Below are positions 10,486 to 20,433 of a stretch of DNA of 27,716 nucleotides, piece after piece. Made by a program: the position numbers and the translations under genes. Positions within the stretch are counted from its first letter, which is position 1. Each line of letters starts with the position of its first letter. The notes under the pieces were generated by a model. The model searched no databases. It saw nothing but the letters and a program-made list of their open reading frames with translations, and was not told the DNA's origin. This stretch comes from Sphacelaria rigidula (taxonomy: Eukaryota > Phaeophyceae > Sphacelariales): assembly GCA_964200075.2 (NCBI GenBank), contig CAXNAA020000111.1:1-27716 (forward strand), written 5' to 3'.

Positions 10486-11639
10486 AAGAAGAGGTTACCC
10501 TTTGGGTGTGGAGCCGGTACTACCTGCTCACTGCACAGCCGCAGGGTTCAGGGTGACAAAACACACCGCATAACGTCGCATCCTTAGTCTGTCCCTGTCC
10601 TGCATTGATTTCGCGTTGTCCTGTACAGTTCGTCACATCATGAGTGCAGCCGTTGTATCGCAGCCAAGGTGTACGCAGGATATAAACCTCCTCGCCACGC
10701 GCTATATTGCTACGTCACATTTTGTAAAGCTGTCCGTGTTGCAGCTACAGCGTGCGTTTGCCCCAGGTGGCGCACGCAGGAGTGCAAGGCCGCCTCCGCC
10801 GCTGTATGGCTGCCTGTATCTTGGGCGAAGCTGATGGTAACACAGCCGCAGCTGGTGCGCCCATATATACCGAAAGGTGGAGACTGGTATTCAGAATTTA
10901 TGGGACGACAACACACACAGCACACTCGACGTTGCTCAGTACACTGTCCACATCGTGTTTGTAGCGTCTGTAGTTTTTTTTTTGTCCGCGGTTGGGTACA
11001 TTTTCCATATATAATGCAGGGGCAACATTTGGGCGAATTGCAGGTGAGGCAATCGCCGAAATATTCGCCTGCAAGCTCTGCTCCAATACACTGTAAGTTG
11101 ATATCGCTAGAAGGACAATACCATAGCCACCTTGTCGGCTGCCAGACTGTCACAGACTGTCAGGACGTAGGATCTGCTTGCATTGCTACTGTCTGTCCGG
11201 GGGTGTTGCCCCCTTGTCAGGTACGTTTTGGAGCATGATATTCGATGTAGGTCATCCTTGTACATGGGCACTAGACGCTGGGAGTTCTTACTCAAGACTT
11301 CGATTTGGATGATGATACTAGGTGGGCAACGGCAACTGCTGTTTGTCCAGGTCCCCCTTGGAGCAGGATGCGCTTGGTGTCCGTTTGACGAAGTTATCCC
11401 TCAAAAAACGAAATCGATGGGGGTTTTGGAGTGTAAAAATCTAGCAAGAAAACTATCGCAAGAATCTGATCGCAAGAATCCTGACGCGAAAACGGAGTCG
11501 CAAGAAACCAGTTAGTCGATTTTTTACCCGCAGCAGAAACCAACTTCACTTCGTGAAATTGGAATACTCTCTTCCAGCAGCGCGAGTCCCTTAACCCACA
11601 CACTACATCCCCAATGGTGTTCGGACACATTCAACTAGT
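10486..11639. other. Unassigned stretch with a cysteine-rich open frame
   Basis: A plus-strand frame is open for 189 codons (10669-11238) and a minus-strand frame for 147 codons (10710-11153). Both are Cys-rich, but neither spacing matches a zinc finger or disulfide family I can name. The two-strand openness argues that this reflects base composition rather than coding. At 11430-11515 the short block ATCGCAAGAATC and relatives recur three to four times. Confidence 0.35.
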
Positions 11640-11939
11640 AACAACGTCTTCGTGAGATTGAGAGTAGAGCGCTGATTGAGAGTGGATCTGGTCATTCGCT
11701 TTCACTTGGCCATTTTTTCATTCCGTGTGTGTTGTTCTTTGCCTCTATCACTAGCATGTGCTTACAGCTACACGTCGATATCCTACTCAGGGATATCAAG
11801 GGCCTCAGTGGCAAGCTACTACAGAAGGCATATCGGGCCTCGTGGAGGGACATTTCGGAACTGAAACGATTCAGTCACGAATTGACCGTTTTTCACTCTC
11901 AATCGTATCCTCTACTCTCAATCTCACGAAAACATTGTT
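11640..11939. mobile_element. MITE-like element, about 300 bp with about 50-bp inverted ends
   Basis: The 21-mer starting TTCGTGAGATTGAGAG at 11649-11669 is perfectly complementary to 11910-11930. The pairing extends outward (AACAACGTC against AACAATGTT) and inward through GATTGAGAGTG, giving ends of roughly 50 bp. No convincing target duplication was found and the interior does not encode a transposase. A MITE is the simplest reading. Confidence 0.8.
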
Positions 11940-12302
11940 TCGTATGTGTTGAATCAGGCGACCTACCGCGTCAATTCACGACAAGATCATTGCTACACAA
12001 GTGTTTCCGCCACCTCTCCGGTCCTCTGGAAGAGCCAATGACGTCACACCGTAGGCAGAAAAGCTATGGATATGCTCCCCCTCCATACCGCCGCATCACT
12101 CGGTAGCAACAAAAATCCACTGGAGCTTCCGGGGACAAAATATGGAGCCACCAGTTATTCCGAAGCGAACACAAGCAGCTCCTCCGCACGGCAGGATCGG
12201 CGCAAGAAGTAGACAGTTCTAACGGCTAAGTTCTGCTTCTGCAGAGCCACCACAAATTATGCTACGCATTTTTTACATCGCCATACCGCGTGAAGTACAT
12301 AT
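11940..12302. other. Downstream (3') region of the TMEM234-like gene
   Basis: No coding sequence is recognised. On the minus strand this region follows the stop codon of the TMEM234-like exon and could include its 3' untranslated region. No clear AATAAA signal was seen. Confidence 0.35.
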
Positions 12303-12466
12303 CTATATAGTCTTACTCGCCACACATATGGCGATTCCCGTCAACACGAGTGCCACGCCCAGCAACGTTTGAAGGGGTCGCTCCGTTTTCTCCCCCAGCC
12401 ACATCGCCGTCGCAGCGGTAAAGACAAATGTCAACGAATTGCACACCGGAACAGCCATAGATATAT
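12303..12466 (-). CDS. TMEM234: TMEM234-family membrane protein, terminal coding exon
   Basis: The exon encodes the C-terminal part of a TMEM234 homologue, a small four-helix membrane protein of the drug/metabolite-transporter-like superfamily. The peptide starts at an Asp codon split by the splice site. It contains ISMAVPVCNSLTFVFTAATA, then the WLGE turn, then LQTLLGVALVLTGIAICVAS as the last helix, and ends KTI-stop at 12303-12305. These match the family's third and fourth helices, with the AVPxCNSL and LGE signatures. The splice acceptor on the minus strand is a pyrimidine-rich tract ending TTCCTCTCCAG just before 12466, so the phase is 1. The first two helices were not found upstream. 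They must lie beyond a longer intron or be lost. An isolated pseudogene exon is the alternative, but the frame is intact and the motifs are unspoiled. Confidence 0.8.
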
Positions 12467-12720
12467 CTGGAGAGGAACGCAGTAGGTGGGAAACAAAGGC
12501 AGAGGGGCAACGGTGGGGGAAGATGTTTCTTGGATTGCGTTCGGCCGTTTTCCCCCGGCTCATCTACTGATTGATTGATTGTTGCACCTGCACTGATCTT
12601 TGAGGGATCCGGCCATGGTCACATGATGGACGTACCCGGAAAAAAAAACCCAAAGCACCCCCTGAAGAAAAACTGAAGAAAACAGAAAAGGTAGCACAGG
12701 CAGAGTGGATCAAGAAGAGA

Positions 12721-12751
<31 letters not shown>

Positions 12752-13339
12752 GGACGTTGCAACAAGAGGCGGTTTTGGCGTAGCGTATTTTGGGTGCGTT
12801 ATCCGGCGCTCCGACGAACGATGACGAAGGGCGAGACGAGGCTGTGGTCTAATCTCCCTACCTTTTTCTGTTGGCATGGTTACAGCTGCGATATCTCCCC
12901 CCAATGGTTCGGACACCATCACATGAAGAGTTAATTGCAAGGATGACACAAAGTCGAGCGCGATCGAGCGCTCAACAGCAATGAACAGCTGAGAACCTAG
13001 GAGACCAACCAGTACACTATCAACGCCATGAAGCCATCGGTACAATTACAAACCGAAATCGTCCTCTTTGTTGAGAGTTTTGGCGCTAAGCGCAACACTA
13101 ATGGCGGCGCCACCTGCCAGACAAGAATTATGTGTGTGTGAGAGAAAGAGACCAAGTAGGGCCCATAACCCAGAACCCCCCGAGCGCAGCATGCCCTGGC
13201 GAGCGGTTGGTGTCCACTTTGCCTTGTACCACTCCAAGATACACGCTACTCGGGTACACCGTTTTCATCATCTGGCGTGGGGGCAAAAACCCCCTTTCGT
13301 CATACCTCCCGAATGAGTACCTGTGGAGCATTGAGACGC
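12467..13339. other. Putative intron/upstream region of the TMEM234-like gene
   Basis: On the minus strand this precedes the terminal exon. I searched for the family's helix 1-2 exons (the WGxTxP and NQxGS motifs) and did not find them. A donor-like AAAAAG/GTAGGG in matching phase sits at about 12860-12866, but the peptide before it does not resemble TMEM234. Another open minus frame, 12749-13045, carries VLVGLLGSQLFIAVERSIAL with no family match. A TTGATTGATTG tail lies at 12568-12581. Confidence 0.35.
12718..12750. repeat. (AT)n microsatellite
   Basis: An uninterrupted AT dinucleotide run of about 15 repeats follows AAGAGAAT. It is a plain microsatellite inside the putative intron of the TMEM234-like gene. 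Confidence 0.95.
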
Positions 13340-13980
13340 TAAAATGCGAGCATATCCGCAAAGCTATCTGCCTGATGATGATGTTCCAGATGACACGGAT
13401 GCCAGTGTACCGGAGGTCCGGTGAGGATCCATGTACATGAAATGTACGGGACGTCAGAGATACAGGCTGCGAAAAAATGTTGGGCGTTCTCTCTCGATTC
13501 CTTCCCTTCATTTCGCTTATTTTTAAGCGATATAATGCGCAAGTTATGGGCTTCCTTCACGCGCATATGCGTTTCCCAGAGGTTCATGCATTCTGCGTAT
13601 GGGCTTCTCTCGAGGGTATTTACGGCAGTTCTGAGTATCGATGCGCATGTTCTGCGCAAATTTCTAGGAGCAGGAGCATGAGAGAATGAACTTTTCCCGC
13701 ATATCCGTCTCATTGGCCATGCTCCAAGTTGAAAAGTGCAACGTGTCGGCATTATACACACCGCAAACATACCTCGCTTAAAAGTGCTCCAGTTTCCACT
13801 GGGTTGCGGGGGTACGGAATATATACAGCAGCCCACTACCCTGTGTGTTGACTTGAGGAATTTGGTGTATAACCGCGTATATGCTGTCCTCAAGTCTCAT
13901 ACACCGCAAAATGTTTTCGCCATTTTCGCATATGCGTCGGACAAATCATACTTATACGCTGTAAGATGTATTGCGCAATA
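13340..13980. repeat. Cluster of degenerate GCGCATATGCG-like palindromic words
   Basis: Variants of the palindrome TGCGCATATGCG occur about nine times at irregular spacing. Examples are GCGAGCATATCCGC near 13346, GCGCATATGCG at 13561-13571, GCGCATGTTCTGCGC near 13642, CGCATATCCG near 13698, CGCGTATATG near 13875 and CGCATATGCG near 13927. It may be an eroded satellite or a regulatory cluster. The 184-codon minus frame across it (13339-13893) has no recognised domain and is probably non-coding. Confidence 0.4.
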
Positions 13981-14494
13981 TAGAGGATAACTTAAAAAAT
14001 GCAGCCAAGAAAAGGGAAAATGATCGCCGAAGGGGAGATGCCGGCAAACGTAAACCCCTAAGGTGGGGGGATAACGAACAGCAGAATTGGCCTATGTACC
14101 TCGATGGAACAAAGAACGACGAAACCTTGGCGAACAACTACACCACAGTAGAAAATTCCCGCTCCCCGTGGGTGAGAAAACGCGAGCGCTGATGCACATC
14201 GACCTCACGACTACTGCCGCAAAACGAACGCATCTTCTAGCGGTCCCGTAGCTCGAAATGTTCACGTTGGCGTGTGCCTGTGCTGTTACGGGGCTCACGC
14301 ATGCTAGCTCGGCCTTACGAAGGTCCGCTGTCATCTCTGGGAGATTGCAGCGAATGCCCGCTACGCACGGCATGGTGGTACGCTGCTGCTGCTGCTGCTA
14401 CTGCTTCTGCTGTGTGTTGGCGGATGAGCTTGTCTGGAATACTTTCGGCGGGAGGTTGGGTGGGAGGACTCGTTTGACTTTTGAGCTAGACGGG
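13981..14494. other. Unassigned stretch with short CTG repeat
   Basis: No gene is recognised. A GCTGCTGCTGCTGCTACTGC microsatellite lies at about 14382-14412. Frames on both strands overlap without identifiable domains. Confidence 0.4.
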
Positions 14495-14798
14495 TTTTTA
14501 TTGTTCGGAATGACTCGCGAGACTCAGACGCTCACTCTTTGGAATGACTCGTACGACTCGAGTACTTGCTCGTCCCCACTTGTCAGGATGATGCGCATGA
14601 CTCGAGCCCTCATTTTTTTCCGGAATAATTGATATGATTCAGGTCATGACTTGTCCTAACGTTTCGGGATGATTTGCATGACGCAAGTCAGACACATCCT
14701 CATTTTTCGGGATGACTAGCGTGACTCGAGTCAGAGCCATAATTTTTTCGGAACGGCTCGTATGACTCGAGTCATGCCCTATCACCACTTTTTGGGAT
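14495..14798 (+). repeat. Satellite S1, plus orientation, first block
   Basis: About six imperfect units are visible, each with ATTTTTCGGGATGACTCGTA followed by TGACTCGAGTCA or a decayed version. Unit length varies from about 41 to 60 bp. Exact TGACTCGAGTCA palindromes occur near 14722 and 14763. The array stops at GGGATGA (14800), where AT-rich organelle-like DNA begins. Confidence 0.85.
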
Positions 14799-15107
14799 GA
14801 TTTATATGCTCCTTTGTATCATATATTTTTCGAATTAAAAAAAGTTTTTTTTTAATTAGTAAATGCACTTTTTAAGCCTACAAGTGTGCGAAGGTTCGTT
14901 AATTTTGAGCATATGGATATACTTATATTTTATAACAATATTACTCGTGGAATTTATTATTATTATTCTAATGCAAATAATCTGAAAAACATTTGACGTT
15001 TATTATATGGTCTTGAAGCATCTTGTGCTTTGACTTTAGCTTTTGAATTTAAAGTTTATTATCGTTCAAAAGTGTATAAGCAATTAGGTTATACTCTTAA
15101 TAGTATT
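14799..15107 (+). pseudogene. Organellar group II intron maturase (thumb/domain X) fragment, nuclear insertion
   Basis: This AT-rich island breaks a GC-richer satellite. One plus frame runs about 103 codons with a TAA at 14853-14855 and a TGA at 14994-14996. Before the first stop, APLYHIFFELKK matches the thumb region of group II intron reverse transcriptases. After it come KPTSVRRFVNFEH, YNNITRGIYYYYSNANN and LLYGLEASCALTLAFEFK, the hallmark blocks of maturase domain X (YNxxxRGxxNYYxxxxN and SCAxTLAxxxK). The end, YYRSKVYKQLGYTLNSI, is also family-like. The TGA may read as Trp in a mitochondrial code, but the TAA shows that this copy cannot be translated. Composition and content point to a mitochondrial (NUMT) or, less likely, plastid (NUPT) fragment. 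Confidence 0.82.
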
Positions 15108-15235
15108 TACATACATGATTCGAGTCAGACTCGTTCTCATTTTTTGGGATGACTCGTGTGAGTCGCATTAGAGTCGTCCCCATTTGGGGGGGCAACTCCT
15201 GTAACCCGGGTCAGACTCGTCGGACTTCGGGAACT
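15108..15235 (+). repeat. Satellite S1, plus orientation, second block
   Basis: The array resumes at CATGATTCGAGTCAGACTCG (15114 on), directly after the organellar insert, and continues with TTTTTGGGATGACTCGTGTG. Two to three diverged units are visible before the pattern fades near 15235. Confidence 0.8.
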
Positions 15236-16499
15236 GCGCGTGGAATCAAGTGGAGGTCCCGTTTATAGGTATGTCTCCCAGTCGGGGGTCTGTGATCCAC
15301 GCGCGAGCGTCTAGTCCAACGAGTATCAATGGCTTCACCCTTCAGTCGTACTTACTCGATTCATATGAGCAGGTAGGTCACAAGGTGATGATGAGCAACA
15401 GTAGGCGACGACAGCATTCGCGCAGATTCACCATCAATGTCTGAATTTCGGCATTGGCGTTGTTAGCATGTTTAGATTCGGTGAGAGTCAAAACTGGTTG
15501 TTACATATTTCCTCTGTCTAATAAGTTAGGGAAGATGAGTTTGCACAGACCCTTAAACTGTGTCCGATTCCCTTTCCGTTTCTTTATTGCGTTTTTTTAT
15601 GTGTGTGTTTGTAAAACCAACTTTTCTTTTCCCACAGATTTACCATACCCCACGCGGCCTAACTTCCGAAGAAAACCGGTCGGCCCGAAAATCGCCGCAT
15701 TCCGTCCCCCTTTTCGGGAGCAAAAACACGTCGAAAAAAACATGCAGTCGGTCTCGCCATCATTGGACTTTGATTATAGAAAGTCTCAAGCCTTTTGGAA
15801 GGCCTACTCATCGTATGTTACCCGCCTTTTCAACGTTCCTGCTCTCTGCCGCACCCTCACCCTCACCCCAATATATTCCACACTAAAGTCGTTGTCGCCT
15901 ACATTTCGGCATGTTCGGTAAACCTAACTGTCAAAACTTCCCAAACCTGGATATTTTCTACTCATTTCATGTATCGAAATATAGCTGTACTTGGTTTTTC
16001 GCCACCAGCCTCGTATGCGCTTCATCCTGCCAACACATCCAAGTGCAGCATCGTCACTGACACCGTTATACCCAAACGACCTAGTTCTCATAACTACCCT
16101 GACTTATGGGACACAGGAAGCATGTGTTCTAGAAGTACAAGACTGGGTACGACTTTGAAATATTGACTGTAAAATTCTTGCTCACTTTCAACTTCCAAGT
16201 TTACCGTCACCTCTAGTTTCTGCTATTATTCATCTTGGTCTCCGTGTCGCCGTAAGAATCGGAATGTGCGCGCTGGCGGGAGTTTAGCATCACAAACCTC
16301 AAGAGATGTGAAATATAGTAATACCCCCAAAGACACTACGAGACAATCTCAAACATCGGACGGATAAAAAGTTCCGTTTGATTCATCCTCTTTCGTAGGT
16401 AACTTCTCGTCTGACGTTGCGTTTTACCTTTTTCTCGCGAGTGCTATACCTCACAGTCGATGGAAATCTATACCTTTTACGCGTCGCCACCCAGTCATA
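15236..16499. other. Unassigned stretch, no gene recognised
   Basis: The longest plus frame (15454-15921, 155 codons) has an aromatic, hydrophobic start (FPFRFFIAFFYVCVC) but no domain I recognise. A second plus frame overlaps it (15560-15886), which argues against coding. Nothing else could be named. Confidence 0.35.
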
Positions 16500-16765
16500 T
16501 CGTCTTCATTTTTCTCAATGATTCGTATGACTCGAGTCATGTGGAGCTCATCATTTCCCGAATAACTCGTGTGACCCGAGCTCTTTGCGCCATTACACCT
16601 GGGAATGACTCGTATCCGCTCTGAGTAAGACTCGTCCTCATCTCTTGGAATGACTCCTATGAACTCCGGGTCAGTTTCGCTCTGTTATTTTGTTTTATGA
16701 CCCATGTGGCTCGAGTCATGATTCGTCCTCATAATGCTGAATAATGGAACGCGAGTCACCACAAG
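16500..16765 (+). repeat. Satellite S1, plus orientation, third block
   Basis: Units such as TCGTATGACTCGAGTCATG (about 16526-16544), GAATAACTCGTGTGACCCGAG, GGAATGACTCGTATCC and CATGTGGCTCGAGTCATG recur at about 50-bp spacing. They are more diverged than the 14.5-kb block but clearly the same family. Confidence 0.75.
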
Positions 16766-18360
16766 CCATCAGTCGTTGGGCATGTGAATACTTGTTCCAA
16801 GGTCATGGAAGAACGCCATACCAGTCATCCCGCCTCCACCCAGGCCGCCATATTGCGAGGCCTCTACTGTAGCGCCAACAAAATCAGCACGCACCTTGAG
16901 AACTAAGGAGAACGTAGAAGAGCAGGGATCCGGACTGGTTCAACAAAAATGGGACAGCAGCCTGCGCAGAGCACACAATTTATACGGGAAGACAGGCGAT
17001 ACCGTGCCATCTTCAGGCGGATCTACCAAGCTGCGCTGGCGTCATACTGCCTCCATACTGTGGACGTGAATACTGCTACAGTAAACGCTCTTGCAGTCAC
17101 ACCCGCGATAAAAATTACACTGCCCCCGTACCGCGCGCAGCTTGCAAAGTAGTGGGAGTCCTGAACTATCTAGCACCTGACGGCGTTGTGAATCTTGCAC
17201 ACAAGGCAACACACCATCGAAACGACATGAGGCCCAACAGCGCAAGATGCACGGCATTTTCACAACGACTTCCGGCGGTTGGCGAATCGATTACCTTAAA
17301 TCCAAAGTCTACGTGCCAGCGTACTTACAAGGCACAGGATGCAGAGAGGGAAAATCTCTACGGCGAGATTTTCGAATTAAACACTGAACATTCCCACATC
17401 TAACGGAACGGGGAACGCACACGACACTTCGTGCACTGCAGCTCGTGCGCCGACGCTATTTCGTGTCCCAGTAGATGTGGCAGCAACCCAACTTGCAGCG
17501 CGACCGAACAGACAGGAATTTTTCTTTCAACGACGGTGTGCTGCACAAGCTCGTGTCGCAAAATTCCCGCTCTTGAATGAGAGGCTTGGCTTACACAATC
17601 AGGGTACAAAGAGTCGCCTCAGCATAAATCAATAGGCCTTACCCCTATTCCATCGTCAAGAGTCTACTTCCGGGACGTTTTTGGTTAAGGTGACAACACT
17701 GGTGTGCGATCTTGATCAGACTGATAGACCGCCGTGCTCGCTAGCGTGCTCGACACGAACGTTTTTCAAATCAACCCTGGAGATGTCAACTTGAGCTTTG
17801 CCAATGCAATCTCCTCCTTCGGCATCCTCTGATCCCCCCCTTGGGTTGGGGTCAATGGTCTGATGACTATGGCATGCATGATCACGAGTACACCCTTAGG
17901 GTGGGGTTTCGGGAAAAGTCCCGGGTAAGGGGTGAAAAAAACAAGTGTCGAGCATGGCTGTGGCGACAAATTGGGGCAGGTTCGCCTCGCACAAATGGAT
18001 ACACTGACCAAAGCAAATCGGGCGACCTTGGAGTGATGAACGCTGACGTTCAAGGGGCTCACCTTGATCCTTGCAAGGCTTCGAAGGGGGCTCAGGACGT
18101 TCTGGAGTCGACTCTGCTTGTGTTCGGCGTCTTCATTACTTTCGCTGCTATTGCCTGACGTTCCTGCGGAAACGACGACGACAGATTGAAAATATTTCAA
18201 GTGGAGTTGTGTTTCCTGAATAGACATCGGTTCCTGAATACCGTATACGTGCAAATATCGAATAGCTCCTCTATCTACCCCAGGGATGATGGCGTTCAGG
18301 CCGTGGCAAAGTGCTGTACAGCACGGCACCGATGCGGTGCGTTGTTGCCGTACAGCCGGA
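16766..18360. other. Unassigned stretch left of the retroelement
   Basis: No gene is recognised. Plus frames at 16949-17152 and 17152-17403 are adjacent but show no domain. The long minus frame 17766-18839 owes its length largely to the CAA/CAG microsatellite, and the remaining 260 or so codons match nothing known to me. One dispersed repeat copy lies at 17850-17895. Confidence 0.35.
17850..17895 (+). repeat. Dispersed short repeat, copy C (SINE-like)
   Basis: GGTCAATGGTC, GACTATGGCA and GAGTACACCC recur here in the order seen at 487-540 (minus) and 3821-3862 (plus). Of the three copies this one pairs best with copy A. Confidence 0.5.
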
Positions 18361-18556
18361 ACGGGAATATTTTGTACGAATCTGAGGTTTTGGGTCGGCG
18401 GACGACGAGTTGTCAAGACGGGAAGGGTTCCACTACGAGGGTGACCCGCAGCTGACCGCGCCCCACACTCACTAGTTCCGTTCAAAACCAGGCAAAACAC
18501 TGAGTCCCTGCCAGTCAGCAAAAAACACACATCAGTGGGAGGCAGCCAGTGTAGCG
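18361..18556 (+). repeat. Left terminal direct repeat of the YR retroelement (putative)
   Basis: This segment aligns in the same orientation with 24111-24329. Shared words in order are AATATTTTGTAC (one T longer on the right), AATCTGAGGTTT, GTCAAG, CCGCAGCT-ACC-CGCCCCAC, CACTAG, CAGTC and GTGTAGC. Identity looks moderate with several indels. The pair brackets the reverse transcriptase, RNase H and tyrosine recombinase remnants, so the two are likely terminal repeats of that element. Confidence 0.55.
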
Positions 18557-18566
18557 TACGTACGAA

Positions 18567-18572
18567 AACAAA

Positions 18573-18669
<97 letters not shown>

Positions 18670-18681
18670 CAAACAACAACA

Positions 18682-18735
<54 letters not shown>

Positions 18736-18737
18736 GC

Positions 18738-18796
<59 letters not shown>

Positions 18797-18821
18797 CGAC
18801 GACGACGACGACAACAGCAAC
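18567..18821. repeat. CAA/CAG trinucleotide microsatellite with short CGA tail
   Basis: About 85 trinucleotides of CAA with interspersed CAG blocks, ending in GACGACGACGACGAC. Every forward and reverse frame through it is open, so it creates artefactual poly-Thr, poly-Val, poly-Leu and poly-Cys frames up to 357 codons long. It sits immediately inside the left terminal repeat. Confidence 0.97.
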
Positions 18822-20433
18822 TCCACGTGGGGTTGCCATCGACGCGTCTGCAATCGGTCATGGTATCGACTGCTATGCCTGTAGGGTGCACCCGATACAC
18901 CATGTCACTGACCCAGCTCTCAGCGGGGACACAGCCACTCCCCAGGCGGCCCACCATCATCCTCGACTACCACACACACCAACCTCGTCGCCGCGACAAA
19001 ATCGATTCAAAAATACAGCAACAGGGAGGAGACGGGAGGGGAGCAAAAACCGGAGATGGAGGAGGGGGAAGTAGACGGGGTGATGGTGGTGGTACCAACG
19101 CACGCGGCTGTTGCGGGATCCGGTCGCAAGGTGGGGCCGACCAGGGAGGGAGGCGATGCTTCGCCAGTCACATCTACGTTTAGCGACCCGCACAGGTCGG
19201 TGGGCATCGTCGGGACACCTCAACCCGAGTCGGTAGCCCCACGCTTCTTCCAGGAGGAGGGCAGAAGTACCGACGTGAAAAGTCAAGAAAGGGTGGGAGT
19301 ATATAACAGTATTCCACACCCACCCCCGGATGTCTCAGGTCAAGTGTGACCTTTCTAGACACTTGCCTATAGCAACAGAAGCACGAGTTCGTCCCCGTCC
19401 CCCCACGCGCGGGTATCATCACCACGTTCAGTTGCCATGATTAGAGCAGTGATACCGATGTCAGCAGATAGGGTAGAGCGCGCAGCATCCATGATGAACA
19501 CGTTGTACCCTAAAAAACACTGGTACCTTTACCAGACCCCGGTAGAAGTAGCAATAACCCAATGGCCATGTTGCCAATCCCTCCTGCAGGCAGCCGTGAC
19601 TTCGGCGACGGCAGGAGGCAACCCGCAGTATCGAGCTTTTGGGTGGCACTGCTGTAAAAGCACATGTAAACACCTACAGTATCGACCCGCAGCTCATCGA
19701 TGTCGAGAAGGTGATACCGACTCAAAACAACTAAGCGAGTATAGGGAACTTTGCAGGAAATGCCCATAATCCGTGACACAAGGGCCGAAAATGGCATGGC
19801 GGTCGTGAAAAACAACCGACCCAACTCCAGTTCACACTGCGCTCGCTAGTCAATCATCTTCACAAACACGTCACAGTGCATCCGGTGATCACCCCCAAAT
19901 ACTCTGCCATGCTCTCGCTTGTCAACCGCGAGCACTTCGCAATGCACTCGCTCGTAAAACCCAAGAACAGAACTCCGGGGAGACCGAAGGGCTGAAGACA
20001 AAATGTAGTAACACACAGACTCCCACTCGGGCCGAGAAATCGAGGATAAAGTGTTGTACCGCACAGGTCCACAGCGTTATCAAATCAAGGAAGGCAAAAT
20101 CGCCTCCTGTATAGACTTTCCGAGTGACCGCAAAACCAACGACAAAAACTCGTACCGCATAGACCGCAAGTTAGGTCGACAAATCGACTCGAGTAAATTT
20201 CTCGACTCAAAGTGCCCCCAGCAGAAAACGCCCGGAGATCCCACCTGATTCGCAAGACACCGACCTCATAACCAACAGCAGCAGCACCAGATCGGGGCGC
20301 GGTGAACGGAACTGCGGTTCGATGACTGGATCATGTTTTGTTGGGACCTCAAACACACATGCCGACACGCCTGGCTCAATAACACATATAACGGTCCGCT
20401 GGGAAAGTAAACGTCGTCGTCGTCGTCGTCGTC

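Noticed and set aside
10669-11238. 189-codon Cys-rich frame, considered as a zinc-finger protein
   Set aside because: Cys spacing fits no zinc-binding pattern, there is no matching His set, and the opposite strand is open for 147 codons over the same DNA.
12749-13045. Minus-strand frame considered as the upstream exon of the TMEM234-like gene
   Set aside because: A donor-like GTAGGG in matching phase exists, but the peptide lacks the WGxTxP and NQxGS motifs expected before the conserved Asp.
13339-13893. 184-codon minus-strand frame
   Set aside because: No recognisable domain. It coincides with the palindrome cluster and with open frames on the other strand.
17766-18839. Longest open frame in the window (357 codons, minus strand) with a long poly-Val start
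   Set aside because: The N-terminal third is a translation of the CAA/CAG microsatellite, which is open in every frame. The rest matches no known domain, runs through a putative retroelement terminal repeat, and has no supporting splice or promoter evidence.
18535-19074. Poly-Thr plus-strand frame and poly-Leu/poly-Cys minus-strand frames over the same microsatellite
   Set aside because: These are frame shadows of a trinucleotide repeat and are not proteins.
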